Assembly: GCA_030374765.1 (NCBI GenBank)
Contig: JARGXX010000111.1
Span: 1,240,001-1,304,000, forward strand
Length of the DNA: 64,000 nucleotides
Reading direction: 5' to 3'
From: Agarophyton chilense
Taxonomy: Eukaryota > Rhodophyta > Florideophyceae > Gracilariales > Gracilariaceae
Shown: in pieces, positions 21,578 through 34,120 of the stretch
How the letters are laid out: each line of letters begins with the position of its first letter
Numbering within the stretch: the first letter of the stretch is position 1
Notes under the pieces: generated by a model
Told to the model about the DNA's origin: nothing
What the model saw: the letters and a program-made list of their open reading frames with translations, nothing else
The model's database searches: none
Program-made: the position numbers and the translations under genes

Positions 21578-24500
21578 TCACTCCTGTTCTACAATTTTCC
21601 ACACGATCCTTCCAGAAGGTAATGAAACTACTCCGAGGTTGCTGCGGTGATGTTCAAATGTTGCAATTGGCAGAATCTTCCTCAAAGGATCAGCTAAATT
21701 ATTCTTTGGGGGTGTATCTTCTACACCTATGACTCCTCTCTGAAACATCGCCTTCACATAAAAATACCGAATTGATATGTGCTTCACATTTCGAATACCT
21801 TGAACTTCTGTCATTCATTTTATGCTAACGAGTTTATCCTACAATACAGTAGTTAGTTTTGAAATAAGTACTCCAACTTCTTCAAGAAATTGCTGAACCC
21901 ATACAGTGTTCCTTATGCATTCGGATAATTCATAGAACTCTGCTTCACATGTCGACAGTGACACCGACGGCTGCATCTTTGAGACCCATATTACTATAGA
22001 ACCACCCAATTGAATAACCAATCCACTGCGCGATCTACGGAAGTCCTTGTCTTCGTCCCAATCTGCATCAGACCATGATAGAATAGTCGTGGTATCGGTC
22101 TTAGAAATGAACAGAACCATATTCAGCAAGCCCTCCAGATATAGCAAAACATGTTCAAGCGCTTACCATTGTGGTAGTCTTGTACAAGAAGCATACTTCG
22201 CTAGTAAGGAAACAGCGGTACTGATGCCCGGCCTCGTTCGAGTGGAAAGAAATAACAGTTTTCCTATCGTTTCGCGGTACGGAACACCCTCCATTTGACG
22301 TTTCTCAATATCAGATGGAATCTGCAACGGTTCATACATTTCATGCGTCAGCGGAAGTGGACTGTATACAGGCTTGCAGCTCTCTATGTGAGTATCCTCC
22401 AATATCTTCAGCATTAAAGCATTTTGTCCCAACATGATCTCATTGCCTTACTCGTGGATTTGCACTCCAAGGAACATGCTACTGCGTCCTATGTCTTTGA
22501 CTTGGTACTCCTTCATTATCTGAGATTTTACCTCCAATACTGATACAGTGTCCCCAAATATGGCGATATCGTCGACGTAGGCAAGCAAAATACCAGTTTT
22601 CCTTCGACGGTGCTTAGTGTACACACAATCGCTGCTTCCAATTGTGGAGCAAAACCCGGCGACGGGAAGTGCTCTCAAGGTGTTCGAAGCCTTGCTCCCT
22701 GGGGGAGGCAGACTCAGAGACAGAGCCCTCCGTTCCACCCGTAGTGTGGGGTGTAACTCCCACGGGGGATTCCGGCAGTACCGACGGAGGTGAGGTGTAG
22801 AAACCGTGGATCGGGAATGGGTATGGGTATCCCAAAGAATGGGGGAAAATCCGGCGAAAAGGAAAAACGGGGCGAGGGTCGGGCACTAACAGGCACCGGA
22901 CCCGAGAACCAGAAAAGGGGCGAAACAACAAAAGAAACCCAATACAGGGGCGAAAACCTGTCCTCGAAAGGAAACACAAAAAGCACGCAACAAGTAAGCA
23001 GAACCCCCACGGGGTATCGTGCACGCAGGTCGTCTGAGCGGTCCTAAGGGGGTGGTTGCACGGAACCCAAACGTGGGCACTCTCCAAGTGGAGTCGTGTC
23101 CCTACGCAGGCGTTGCTAACCAGAGCCCGTTCCGGGTTGTAAGGCCGAAACGATGGCGACGAAGAACCTCTAAAGGTATCGAAGACCAACCTTGGTTACC
23201 CTTTACTTTGAGCTCGGACTGTCAGATCTCGCCTTCCTAAGTAGGGCCCATTAACTAAACTCTACAGTAGTGCACACCTGCTCAGGGCCATACACGTGGA
23301 GATCCCACTGCCAGGGCCCAAAAGTCCAACGTTCTACAAATATCCGAAAATCGGTGCCAAAATTAAGCCACGTGTGTCACGGGGCCAATCCAACCATGGG
23401 CCATCCGAATTTTCCCTTATAGGCGAAATATAACCAGAAAACAGTGCCACCTCAGCACACCTTAGAGGGGATCATAACCATAACCCTCGGAGGGTTCAAT
23501 CCTCATTCTATGAGTTGCATCTTCAAGTATCCCCTGACTGGGGGTTGCTCTACACCAATCGGTCTCAGACCAATTCTCTTCAAGAATGACGACAAAGTGT
23601 GGTACCACAGTTTGGGAGCCTCACAAAGTTCATAGAGAGATTTGTGTAGCTTTGCAATGTCACCATTAGCCTTAGTGATGTCTTCAATACGTGGGAGCCA
23701 GACATGTATATCAAAATGCTTTGGTAGTGGAGCATTCAGAAAGGCCCCGTACACATCAACATGCTGCAGATCCCATCCTTTGTACATGCAGACAAACAAA
23801 AGGATTCGTAATACTTCAAATCCCGCTACTGATGCATAGCAGTTTTTGGTTTCCACAGTGCTCAATTTCTGTAGATTGCCACGCGGGACCAGCCTGGGTT
23901 TAAAGCGTTGTAGATTACCATGTTCGTCTCTCTTCAGACGTAGAATTATTCCGGTGGGTGGTTCAAAATTCCAAGGAGCCTCTGTAGTGAAACTGTACGT
24001 CTTGGCATCTTTGATGATTTTGGAACTCCTCCATGATCGCCGCTTTCCAGAAGGGCCACTCTGGAGAGGCATGTCCCTCCTTGAGGGAAGGCTCATCTGA
24101 GGTGCTAATAGTCCTTGGCACTAGAGGGGTAGCTCTTGATCGCAGATTGTAGCGATGCGAAGACGTCTTCTCAGGTTCGAGGGGTTCTGCAACATTTTCG
24201 CTTTCATCATCGTACTTGGTTCCATCATATGTCGACGGATGCTCTAGATAGTGGGTTAGGGTGCTCAGTGCATCTTCAAATTCATCATCGTCACTTCTTT
24301 CTTCCTCGTCGATTGAATGATCTTCAGATCCTTTATCATCATCTTCGTGTGAGCCGCTCTCTTCCGAATGTTCTGTAGACGATTCCTCGCTGTCACAAAC
24401 TCTAGGAAAAAACACCATTGGTTCCGAGGGTTTTGAGTCTTTTGATGGTTGCACAGCACTCAGTCCAGGAAATTCAGTCTCAAAGAAGCGTACATGTTTC

Positions 24501-26809
24501 GAGAGAAGTGACCCTGAGTCTGTTAGAATCTTATAGATACCAACCTCTCTATGTTCCAGATTGATTCCGGGAACCATCCGGTTTCCATCTTCTTCCATTT
24601 CTCCTTTGATGGTTGAACGAAAACAAGACATCCGAATGGTCTAAGATGTTTTGCGTACGGCGCAGAGCTGTTAAAAATGAGTTCATATGGCCATCTACCA
24701 CTAGTACTGTGTGGCACTACGTTTCTCGAGTCAACAACGTGCTTAAATTCATACGACCAGAACTGGAGTGGTAGCTATGCTTCAGAGTGGCAAGTGCGGG
24801 ACAGCGCTAGAATCATTCCCTGCGTTCTTTCCATCAGTCCGTTTGAGGGTGGTTTGTACGGAGTTGAAGCCTGAACTGAAACACCTAGTTTTAAGCAACT
24901 TTTCTTTTGCTTTGATGCACTCCTTTCCGCCGTCGGTGTGTAGTGTTGTGACGTTGTGTTCAGATTGGCGTTCAAGCCAGATCATGAACTCTTCAAAGAT
25001 CTCCGACGGTTCTTCTTTAGTTCTAATCGGTTGCGCATATGAGAATCGAGAGAACTCGTCTACCACAGTGCAGAAATAATTGAAGTGATCCCGAGACATG
25101 GGCTCCACTTTTCCTACGACATCCGAGTGCAGTGTCCCGGATTTCGTAGCTTTGGTGAGACTTCCACTGTAGGAGCGTCTGTATTTTCCTGTGGCCAAAC
25201 GCCTACAGTTCATCTTTGGAGTCTTTGTTTCTGGTAGAACTCCGTTTCGAATCATCTTCCTAGTTGTTTCTTCTGGTCCAGCATGTGCCAAACGTCGATG
25301 CCAAAGCCTTTCCAGTTCATTCCCAAGTCCTTTGTTCGAATATTTCAGAGTTTCCATTCTTTCCAGATCGACTTCTTCATCATCTTCCGAGCCATCTCCA
25401 TTTCCATGCACTTCAAGTACTGGTCCTGGGTGATTAAATTCAGAATCTTCTGAATTAGAGTTTGCATCATGTGAGGTCTCATCATGAAGATACGGGGCCT
25501 CATCAGCGCTCTTGGATGTTGATTCTGGTTCAGAATGTTGCAGTACTGCTGCCATCATTGCTTTGTCAAAAGCGCTGTTGGATGTTCTAGAAGATGGCTT
25601 GCATACGTAAAATAGACCGTCCTCATCCCTTTGCGCAGGGCCGATGGGCCGAAAGTTTTCCCTTCGATCCAGTACAATAGCCTGCTCCTTTGTGAAAATC
25701 ACAACAAAGATATTATCGGTTAGCGCTGGAACAGAAAGCAGGCCCATTGCCAAATCTGGGGAGCACAGAGTCTCACTAAGGTGCACCTATGTCGTCGTGC
25801 TGTCAGCTGTCCACTTCACTCGTTTTGTCCCCTTGATATCAGCATGCACTAAGGAGTCTCCTAGTGCAATCGGTGTCGAACAGTTCTGGATGTCAAACAA
25901 GGAGTCTCTGTTTGGAGTCATGTGTGATGAAGTTCCTGAGTCTAGCATCATGACAGGGTTTTCAATTCTTCCTGGCATAGTTCGTGCCGATGCAGCTCGA
26001 ATTGGGAATCTTTTGGGAGCCTTGTCTTTAGAACTCTTCCTGGAAGCATGCCTACCAATTGTATTCCTTCTTGGTTCCTTTGACAGCTCATCTTCATCTA
26101 AACCGCCATGCAACTTGTTTTGTGGATATTTAGGATTTAACCAACACTGCTCTGTGGTCTGTCCCGTCTTGTTACAGATATGCCAGTAGGGCTTCATGGA
26201 GTGAGCCCGTTCAACGCGTTTTTGTTTGGACCGGATTGCTTGCTGTTCTTCTGGTTGTCTGGCAGTCACTGTCTCCCAAAAAACCGTCCTATCAGAGAGT
26301 GTTTTCAGCGCTGGCGTGATTGGAATCAGCTCTGCCGCATCAATGGAAGCAATTAAAACAGCAATGGAGAGCTTCATAGGTAGAATTGTGTTCATAGAAT
26401 CAAGACTTTCCAGAATGCCTTTCATTCGATCTATATTTTTGCCATTCTCATGCTTCAATGTGGAGCACCTCATCGAGATTAGCTCCGTCATCTTTGCTAT
26501 CCGATATGCTGGTGTCTTCGAATCATATCTCTCACCGAGCTTCTGTAGCATTCGGTACGGACTGTCACCATCATTCCAAACAACTCGTATCGCTGCATCT
26601 GAAAACGCGGACACGATTATTCCGCTTGATTTCTTCTGATCTGACATGAACTTGGACTTTCCTTCTACTTTACCAAAAGAATATACTTCATATTCGAGGG
26701 TTTCGCTTAGGCCCTTCTAATTACACGCCGCTTGTATGCGGATCTTCCAGATGGCAAAATCCTGACCGTCTTTCAGTGGCTCTATACGCGGCTTTTCTGA
26801 TTCTAACAT
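21578..26809 (-). pseudogene. Copia gag-pol, decayed
   Basis: Reading on the minus strand: gag from an ATG at 26809 (EPLKDGQDFAIWKIRIQAAC, then an in-frame TAG), and a retrotransposon gag domain with a degenerate zinc knuckle, CNKTGQTTEQCWLNP (about 26190-26140). Then protease with MLDSGTSSHMT (about 25950), a stop at 25787-25789 (TAG), a GAG-pre-integrase segment with LWHRRLAHAGPEE (about 25300), integrase with VVDEFSRFSY (about 25060) and HTDGGKE, and the late-integrase EDALSTLTHY region near 24260. RT has YDIHVW-type and LHKSLYELCEAPKLW motifs (about 23640) and, after the inserted solo LTR, LLAYVDDIAIFGD (about 22570). RNase H follows with SDADWDEDKDFRRSRSG (about 22080) and STCEAEFYELSE, ending at 21578. 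Frameshifts fall in integrase and RT. This is the Pol order (IN before RT) that defines Ty1/copia. Confidence 0.88.
22643..23554 (-). mobile_element. Solo LTR, ~920-bp family, copy 2 (inserted in copia RT)
   Basis: The 912-bp inverted copy of the element at 507-1429 has the same ends (TGTAGAGCAA...TTGCTCCACA on the minus strand). It is flanked by a perfect 5-bp duplication, CCAAT, at 22638-22642 and 23555-23559. It splits RT just before the catalytic YVDD block; the host reading resumes on the other side. Confidence 0.88.
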
Positions 26810-26955
26810 GGTGTCAGATCGGAGAAGAAAAGCGCTTTACAGGAATTAACACCGTCTGAAGTCTACGTGCAGTAAAACCAAGATGGACCACGACGTTGAA
26901 GATTGACAGTGTGCGCTAGCCTGCGTCAGAAACCCATAACCTTCCACGCAAAAAA

Positions 26956-27272
26956 TGCAAACTGTGAGCGTCAAAGCTGACTTCTCAGTCGATGACCAGA
27001 GACTGCTTTGTGCCTGTCTTTATATAGTTCTAAAAAGCAGTGTAATAATTCCCTAGTCGTTATCAAATTCTACGTCCTAGGTGTCCAATACGCATAGACC
27101 ATTATAGGAGAAAGACACGAAAGACGTCCTTTCAGATCATCCTTAGGAATCCTTGAGGATGTCCTGACTTGATCATAGATGTCGCCTGAATGCGGCATCG
27201 TCCTTGCAGTACGTAAGCGTTTCCAATTCTGCATACGCAGATGCACATTTTTTCAAATAAAATATTCCACCA
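26956..27272 (-). repeat. Copia 5' LTR
   Basis: 317 bp, about 96.5% identical by eye to 21248-21564. The gag ATG is about 147 bases inside the element. I see no standard initiator-tRNA primer site next to it. Confidence 0.85.
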
Positions 27273-28289
27273 TTCCATTTCCTTCTTGGCATTTTTCCAC
27301 ATTCTTCAACAGCTTATTCTCAACACTTCGCAAAGAAGGCCTGCTATTTTGTTCAACACTTTCTCCGTACGTTAGTGCGCCGTATAACGGTGTGAATTTT
27401 TAATCTTGATGATAAAAGTTCATGGATAAGTGATTCGGTGTGTTTTCTTGGCAGCTATAGGCGTCGCCATCTATATTAAGCTTCTCTGTTTTCTTTCAGT
27501 AGAAAAAACATAAATTCCGTTTCATGGCGACTTTGTCTCCAAGTCACACTTCAGTTTCCACTCCCGATCTCTAGAAAAGCATGCACACACCTTAACATGT
27601 CGACAACTTCCGCAAAATGTTTTCTTCACTTAGTTTTTCTTCTCCCCTTTTTTTAAGTCGTCAACTTTTTCATCCTCGTCTCCATCATCAAGCAGAAGCT
27701 CAAAAACCTCCTCTTTGATCACATCATCCTCCTCCAAAACCAGCGGAGAATTCACAATATGCAAAACATTCCCTTTGTTTTCAACATTCTTCTCGTCTGA
27801 TTTCTCGCTCGCATTTGATAAAGTGTCTATAGTGTATGAAACTTGTTCCCCACTGAATGGAATAATTTTTACTCCCTCTATTGGATCAACGTCTACTGTG
27901 GGCTGTTATTATCAGAGGTAGATTCAAGGTCGATCAACCGTTGACGTGATTCATTCTTTGAAAATTTCAAACATTAGGCACAGATAACTAACGTCTAAAA
28001 GAAGCGTATGAGTTAGATAATTACAGAAATTAGGTCTGCTCTTTCTCTATTGCTTGCATGATCCTCGCATAATGTGCATCTTCTGTATGAACTATATCAC
28101 CCGCTATCTCGTGCTACTCATTCGATTTGTAGTCCTTTATCCGCCCATAATTTGTATCTCTCTCATCTGCTATTCCTTTATTTAGTCCTGGAATACAACA
28201 AAGTACGTTATTCACAACTTTCTAATTTCCAATAACCAGCAGCTATTGTTCTAAAGGTCACTTCCGTAGCGTTCGAAACTTCTGGGCTG
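27273..28289. other. Mostly non-coding; one acidic minus-strand frame
   Basis: The minus strand is open from 27905 to a stop at 27641 (about 89 codons, no ATG). It encodes a strongly acidic peptide (VDVDPIEGVKIIPFSG..., LEEDDVIKEEVFELLLDDGD) ending in a Lys-rich tail. The sequence just upstream, TGATAATAACAG, could be a 3' splice site, so this may be the last exon of a lost or unrecognised gene. It could also be the second ORF of the neighbouring Harbinger element, read outward. Nothing else is supported here. Confidence 0.3.
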
Positions 28290-28989
28290 CTTTACGCCTC
28301 TGTCGCTGTCGAATTTTTACTGTCTTCAGTATCTGTGCTGAAAGCAACAGAATATTGGAAACCGGTCAAAACTCGATGCCCTTCTTTAGCCAAACGGAAT
28401 GTCACCTTTGAGAAATGGGACGCTATGCAAAATACAAGATTGGTTAAACGCGCTTTTCGAATATCGAAAAAAGGATATGACGTGCTACATGAGCCTGTTG
28501 AGCTACTTTTCCAGAAAAATGCCTCAATGAGCAAAAGATCGGGGCGTCCAACAATATCTTCTTCTATGCGATTGGTGATAAATTTAAGAATGCTGGATGG
28601 GTAGGGCTACTTCGACATTGTGTTGGGGTTTCAGTTGGGTGCATCAACACCATACACAGTATTTCAAAAGACATGTGAAGTTTTGTCGATGGTTCGGAAA
28701 CTGTCGAAAATTCCAAGTACAGTTAAAGAACTTCAACATTTGGCATTCGGATTCAAACACGCTCGTAATACATTTAGTCACTTTAACGGCTGCATCGGGG
28801 CTATTGATGGAATTTAATGCAAAAGTAAGAAACCTAGTTGTGGTAACACTGCAGCCTAATATTGCCGGAAAGGTTATTATTTGCAGCCAGTACAGGCGCT
28901 AGTATACTCATCGTATCATGTTTTGGAGGTCTCTATTCTATTTGTTGGTTTGGCCCATGATGCTTTAGCTCACGCTGTTTCTAGCCTCA
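28290..28989 (+). pseudogene. PIF/Harbinger transposase, 5' part (interrupted)
   Basis: The plus-strand translation matches the N-terminal half of DDE_Tnp_4 transposases. A short helical region ends in SKRSGRPTISSSMRLVINLRMLDG. After a frameshift come YFDIVLGFQLGASTPYTVFQ, the helix-turn-helix-like segment, and FNGCIGAIDGI, the block with the first catalytic Asp. After that come YYLQPVQALVYSSYHVLEVS and HDALAHAVSSL. Reading stops where a gypsy LTR begins at 28990. The rest of the protein resumes at about 35930. Stops and frameshifts make it inactive. Confidence 0.78.
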
Positions 28990-29215
28990 TGTAGCCGTTT
29001 CCGGCTCTGCATGGCCGGACGGAACCCATAGAGGACATAGGGTTCCGTCAGCCGGCATACGCGTAGGTAGTACCTGCGTAGGTGGCAGGCGTAGATAGCC
29101 TTCTAGACTAGTTGTGTCTCTCTTACGAGAGACACATTACAGGCATCTAAGCACCCACACGACCCCTCCACAGTAGAGAAGAGGCATCGAACCTTATCAA
29201 AAAACAACGCAACCA
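28990..29215 (+). repeat. Gypsy 5' LTR
   Basis: It begins TGTAGCCGTTTC and ends CAACGCAACCA. It shares long blocks with 34406-34626, such as ATACGCGTAGGTAGTACCTG. Confidence 0.8.
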
Positions 29216-29285
29216 ACGTAGTTCGCCACAGTGATCCCTGGATTCACTACAATAGTTCAACATTCTTATCGTTTGTTCGATCGCA

Positions 29286-30243
29286 ATGTCCGGCATACCG
29301 CCGAACGCCGATGATGGCAATCAAACGGACGATAATCAGGCAAAGATCATGTATCAAGAACCGTCTTTCGTTTCTACGTCGATTAATCATCCCTGCATTG
29401 TCCTCATGGACTCTGCCTCGATCAGTAAATTTCTCTCTGCTCGTACGATCAGTATTGCAAGTAAATCACAGCGCAAGCTTTACAACTCGCAGTAGTTGAC
29501 TCAATACCTATAGAACCCGTCCTTCCCGTTTATATGACATACTGTGTTGATCCCGAATGGATAGAATCTATTGTCGAAGTGAATTTAATTTCCGACCTCA
29601 CAGACTCCAGTATGCTTACAGACGCCATGCTGCGCCAGTTCTTGGAGGATCGAGCGCAAAAAAAGAATAAAACTATTTCCCTGGCCGCTCTTAACGCTAT
29701 TCTCGACAAAGAACTCCGAATGGACAGAACAGGTACCTCTGCTCCCATGCAAATGGAAAAACTTTTCACCTCCTACCTTTCACTATTTAGACGACATGGG
29801 TTGAAGTGGGTGACCTCTACACGACCAAAGACTGGGCTGTTAAGCTGAAATCACTGCGCACAGAGCTGGGATCTAACATTTATTTCTCGCACTTAGAGCT
29901 AAAGACAGACTTCAGCTCGTTCCTCAAACACGCCATGCAAGTGTCTCGATCCTTCGACGACCTCGATAACAGCCTTACACTTCGTACCCCTTCGTTGCGC
30001 AATCGGAAAGCAGATGGGAAAAGCCACTCGACGCATCGACAGAGAGAAAACACCATAGCCAGGAGCTCTAGCGAAGAACCTCGAAAATCAAGGTCCGACA
30101 GACCCGCTCCACCGTGCCCACACCTACCTTGCAAGGCTAAGAACAAGCGTCGATGGGTTGAAGGTTGCGAGTACTCTAAAGAAGAAGAGAAGCGGGAAAT
30201 GAAGGCCGCATGTTCTGCCCGAAAAGCTGCAGACGGCCTGTGA
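29286..30243 (+). pseudogene. Gypsy gag, decayed
   Basis: Starts MSGIPPNADDGNQTDDNQ, then shifts frame after about 70 codons. Later frames give MTYCVDPEWIESIVEVNL, LEDRAQKKNKTISLAALNA and a C-terminal part with CPHLPCKAKNKRRWVEGC followed by an acidic-basic EEEKREMKAA. That last block matches the single zinc-knuckle-like motif of gag in oomycete gypsy families (Cys-X4-Cys ... Cys before EDEKK). Frameshifts at about 29495 and 29800 rule out a complete gag. Confidence 0.6.
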
Positions 30244-30344
30244 AATAGCAACGACAACGGTTGAGCACTGTAAGCCGCCGGGCCCTGAGGGAACTCACAG
30301 ATGCCCCGTGGACTGGCCAACCTCAAATGGACTGATTTAGAATA

Positions 30345-30665
30345 ATATTTTATTTTAATTAGTGTTATACATTAGAATTACAGTACCAGGGAGATCCCAG
30401 CGCGCAGCCAGTACTATTTACTTGGCTCGAGTGACGCTTCTCCCTTAGAGTAAGATAAGCACCGTTAGTGTACTAAATTACCCCTTTTGGTACATTAGTT
30501 CTACCAATTGGTCTTCAAGCCGTCGTTTCCGTAGCTCCACCCTGTAGGACTACGCAGTAAACGCCAGCCCATTGCACCAAGTACTCTGGGAGTGCCGCCG
30601 TCAAGGATTCGAACCTTAGTCCCCGCTCTACCACGCTACTGCCGGTCCAGACCAGTATGCTGACC
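30345..30665 (-). mobile_element. tRNA-derived SINE-like insertion inside the gypsy element
   Basis: On the minus strand the interval from about 30665 starts with a tRNA-like head. An A-box-like TAGCGTGGTAGAGC and a perfect B box, GGTTCGAATCC (complement of 30608-30618), lie about 20 nt apart, closer than in an intact tRNA. The body runs to an AT-rich 3' end (TTAAAATAAAATATTATTC). It sits between gag and the protease/RT region, where gypsy pol should be continuous. No target duplication was found. Confidence 0.45.
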
Positions 30666-30957
30666 CACCAGTCATTGCGTTACACGGCCTATCCAAGTCC
30701 ACTCGTAGTCAGAAGAACAAATAGGGAGCACGAGACGGCATCTCAAACAACAAAGGTACTAAAAACCGATTACGCCCCTCGTCAAACCCGAAGAACCCAC
30801 CCTCATGCCTCATCACCGTTTCGGATGGTAGGATCTCACTTAACGGCATGGGAAGGTGGGACGACGGCAGTGACGACAGCATCATGTCGCTAAATCTCGC
30901 CGAGAGAAGGCGGCTCTCAAAGAAATCGAAAGATTATCAGCCATCAAGACTACATAC

Positions 30958-33900
30958 TTGTCTGTAGCTTTGAAATCCGTATCCGAACCGCACAGTTTTG
31001 CATTCTCACAAACGTGGACTGCGCCTCGTACAGTCCTACACCTGTCATCCGGCAGTCTTTCTCTACTGAACATCACTTATTTGGTCGCAGAAAATGACCT
31101 CGCCTGCGAAGAATTGCTCATTGGTCGCCCTGTACTGCGCCACCTCTGCGTCGACACAGAGACGCTAGTCGACAACAACTGCTTTGCACTCAACGGTGCA
31201 GACTACTTTGAAGTTGGAAATCCCACTCTCGGCTCCGATAAGGGCTACTTCAGCCGCCTGATGGTGGAAAGGCTACACAAGGATTCGTATGTCTCAGATG
31301 CGATTCAGCGCATTCAACCACCTCCAAACGCCCCGCGACCCAATTTCAACGCCGCACGACAAGACCAGGACCCCTTTCCTGACCCTTTGCTACTCGATTC
31401 CATTGACGAGAATCAGCATAGTGAAATCGAAGACGCAGTTACCGGAATGCTGAACACAGCGCTACAGAACGGCAAGAGCGCCATTGATGCCACCCAGCTT
31501 CGCAGCATTCTGGCGGAGAATATCGACGTCTTTCATGTATCTCTATCGGCCGGCCCACCGGCAAAAGTTAAGCCTCTGAAGATCGAGTTAGTCTCTGATG
31601 CCAAGCCAGTGCGCGTGAGACTGCGCAATTACTCCCAAGGCCAACGACTGTTCCTACAGCGCTTCGTAGACGATCTCGTCAGAACGGGCATGGCTTACGC
31701 CAGCCCAACGTCTACATGGGCCAGCGAGCCCTTGATAGTTCCAAAGCCTGGCCCAGCTCGTTTCAGATTTACCGTGGACCTCTGCCCCGTTAACAAATAC
31801 ACTGATAGGAACCAAATTTCCGATGCCTAATATTGAGCAAGAACTTCTGAAGCTCTGGGGATTGAAATTTCTTGCCACCCTCGACCTTTTCCACGGGTAT
31901 TTCCATTCCCCCCTTTACAAATAGTCTCAGGCACAACAGTCTTTTGTCAAACCTGACGGCATTTTTTCACCCACGAGAGTACTGCATGGCTTCACCAACG
32001 CCACAACACACCTTCAACCAATCCACGCTGAGATATTTCCGAAGGAGTTACGCCAATCTCTCTCACATAGGCTCGACGATATTCTCGTGCATCACAAGAC
32101 CATCGAAGGACTGCTAGAAGGCATCAGAAAGCTCGTCTACATGTGCAAAGAGCACTCCATCTGACTACATCCGAAGAAAAACAGCCTCTTCGCTAATTCC
32201 ATCCTATAGTGTGGAAGAATCCTATCTGCATCAGGCATGCGGTATGACCCGCTCCAACTCGAAGGATTGTTGCGGATGGAGCTACTGACCAATAGCGCAA
32301 ACTTGAAGCAGTGTTTCTGTGCATTTAAGTGGGTAAAGATGGACATACCGAGTTTTTCTCACGTCATCCTTCCCCTGCACGCATTCTTGGAGAAAGTGTA
32401 CAGGAAAGCGGGTAAGCGCACCAAAATCTCTGTTGCAAAATTCGACCCCGCATCTCTTGACTGGTTAGAACAAGAGGCGAAAGAATTCCGTGCCTGCAAA
32501 GACGCCCTTGCCCACAGCGCCACACTGTCACACAGAGACGAAAACCAGCGCCTTAATGCCTACACAGATGCCTCAGACAACATCTGATCTGTAATACTGA
32601 CGCAAGAGCATCTATCTGATCTCCACAAGCTGCATGCGCAGCAGCGCCACAGTCCCTTGGCATTCTGTTCAGGCCTGTTCAATGCTACACAATTAGTCTG
32701 GTCAGTGCTAGAGAATGAAGCTTTTGCAATACTGGCTACACTGGAGCGGAGGCATTGGCTCGCAGCCGACTCAGCCGGTTTTGATCTCTACACAGACCAC
32801 AACAACCTCATCTTCCTTTTTGACCTTTTGTCTATCATCCCAGATCTCAGCCTATCATCTGTCACAAAGATGTTACGATGGGCAGTCAAATTAAGCACCT
32901 ACAGCTACACGTGCTTCCACATCAAAGGCACCGACAACGAAAGGGCCGACATTCTCACACGCTGGGCAGCACAACCCACTGTCAGACGCTTAGTGAAGAT
33001 CCCTACTCTCCCTTCCAGTTCAGCCAAAGGTTTTTGCTGGCCAAAGCTTGACGGAATCTTTTCTGCACAATCGTTTAACAGTTCCGCGCGTCTGCAAGGC
33101 TTACAGAAGGAAAGTACACTGTGGAAATTTAAGGATAGCGCCGTTTGGATCCCTGACAACGCCAAAGAGCTACAGCGAGGCTTATGTGTCATTGAACACA
33201 CTGGCCCTTCAGGACACCGAGGCCGAATTCCGACTATGAACACTCTCCGAAAACATTTTTTTGGACAACTCCGGGTCAAATGACCTTCTGCAGTTCGACT
33301 ATCTGGAAATTGGACAAAGCCGAAGCGGAGAAAATAAGTTCTCATGCTGCGCGACAGTCACTCAAATTACAAGTGGCTCTTTGCATTTTCAAACACAGCA
33401 GCTAAGAATGCTGCTGTGGTTAATGTAGATTTCTGCGCTGCATTCTCTTTACCAAACTGGCTCATATCCGACAGCCCAATGCATTTCTGAAACGAAACCA
33501 TTCGCCTCCTCTGATAATCCCTACGTGAACTGCATCACTTCACTCTTTTACACACTCCACGGAGCAACGGGGCAGTTCAGCGCTTGGGAAAAGAAGTTCG
33601 ACGCACATTACGCGATTTGAAATCGGAAAAGCAGATGGACTTCAAGGAATAGACGGATCTGCTCTCTATTATAGCAAGCACTCTGAACAACTCCTATTCT
33701 CCGCATAGGATGGATGTCGCCCATGTCACAGAATTTCTGGGCATGAAACCAACTCCACCAGTTTCAACGTTTCTACAAACATCTACTCAGAAGGCAATGA
33801 CTGTCTCAGACGTCATTTGTAAGCGCTGTGTCAACATTGACAAACTGCAAAAGGCCTGCTGCGCTCTCCATTCGTTAGTGATTTCCAAGGTGCAGAAGAA

Positions 33901-34120
33901 TAGGCAAGCATCTTGCGATAAATCGTCGAAGGGAACGCTTCCGAACTTCATGGAAGGAGATTTTGTCTTATTAGCTCGTGAAGAGTTCCATGCCGATGAA
34001 AATCTGGAATTTCGTTGGCGCGGACCTCGTCGCATCCTCAAAAGAGTTTCGGATCCGTGTATCAGGTCGAGGATCTACGTAAAGGACTTACAAAAGACAT
34101 TTACGCATGCGGGCTGATGT
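30958..34120 (+). pseudogene. Gypsy pol, decayed (protease to integrase)
   Basis: A long open stretch (30958-31830) covers the end of protease (LLIGRPVLRHL) and the start of RT (PKPGPARFRFTVDLCPVNKY). After frameshifts RT continues with ATLDLFHGYFHSPLYK, GIFSPTRVLHGFTNA and RLDDILVHHKT, the LDD catalytic box in the form used by oomycete-type gypsy elements. RNase H: AYTDASDNI near 32565 and LYTDHNNLIFLF near 32790. Integrase zinc module: LCVIEHTGPSGHRGR near 33185. Core: LISDSPMHF near 33460, and NGAVQRLGKEV near 33560, where the usual catalytic Glu reads Gln. A late segment, EFRWRGPRRI, near 34010 fits the post-core region. Many stops; inactive. Confidence 0.8.

Larger units (their letters stand above)
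21248..27272 (-). mobile_element. Ty1/copia LTR retrotransposon (both LTRs, non-functional)
   Basis: Two 317-bp direct repeats (21248-21564 and 26956-27272) bracket gag-pol reading on the minus strand. By eye they differ at about 11 of 317 positions. Ends are TGGTGGAATA...AGTTTGCA in the minus orientation. The 6-kb length includes a 912-bp solo LTR inserted in RT. Flanking bases (GAAAA at 21243-21247, TTCCA at 27273-27277) do not form a target duplication. Confidence 0.85.
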
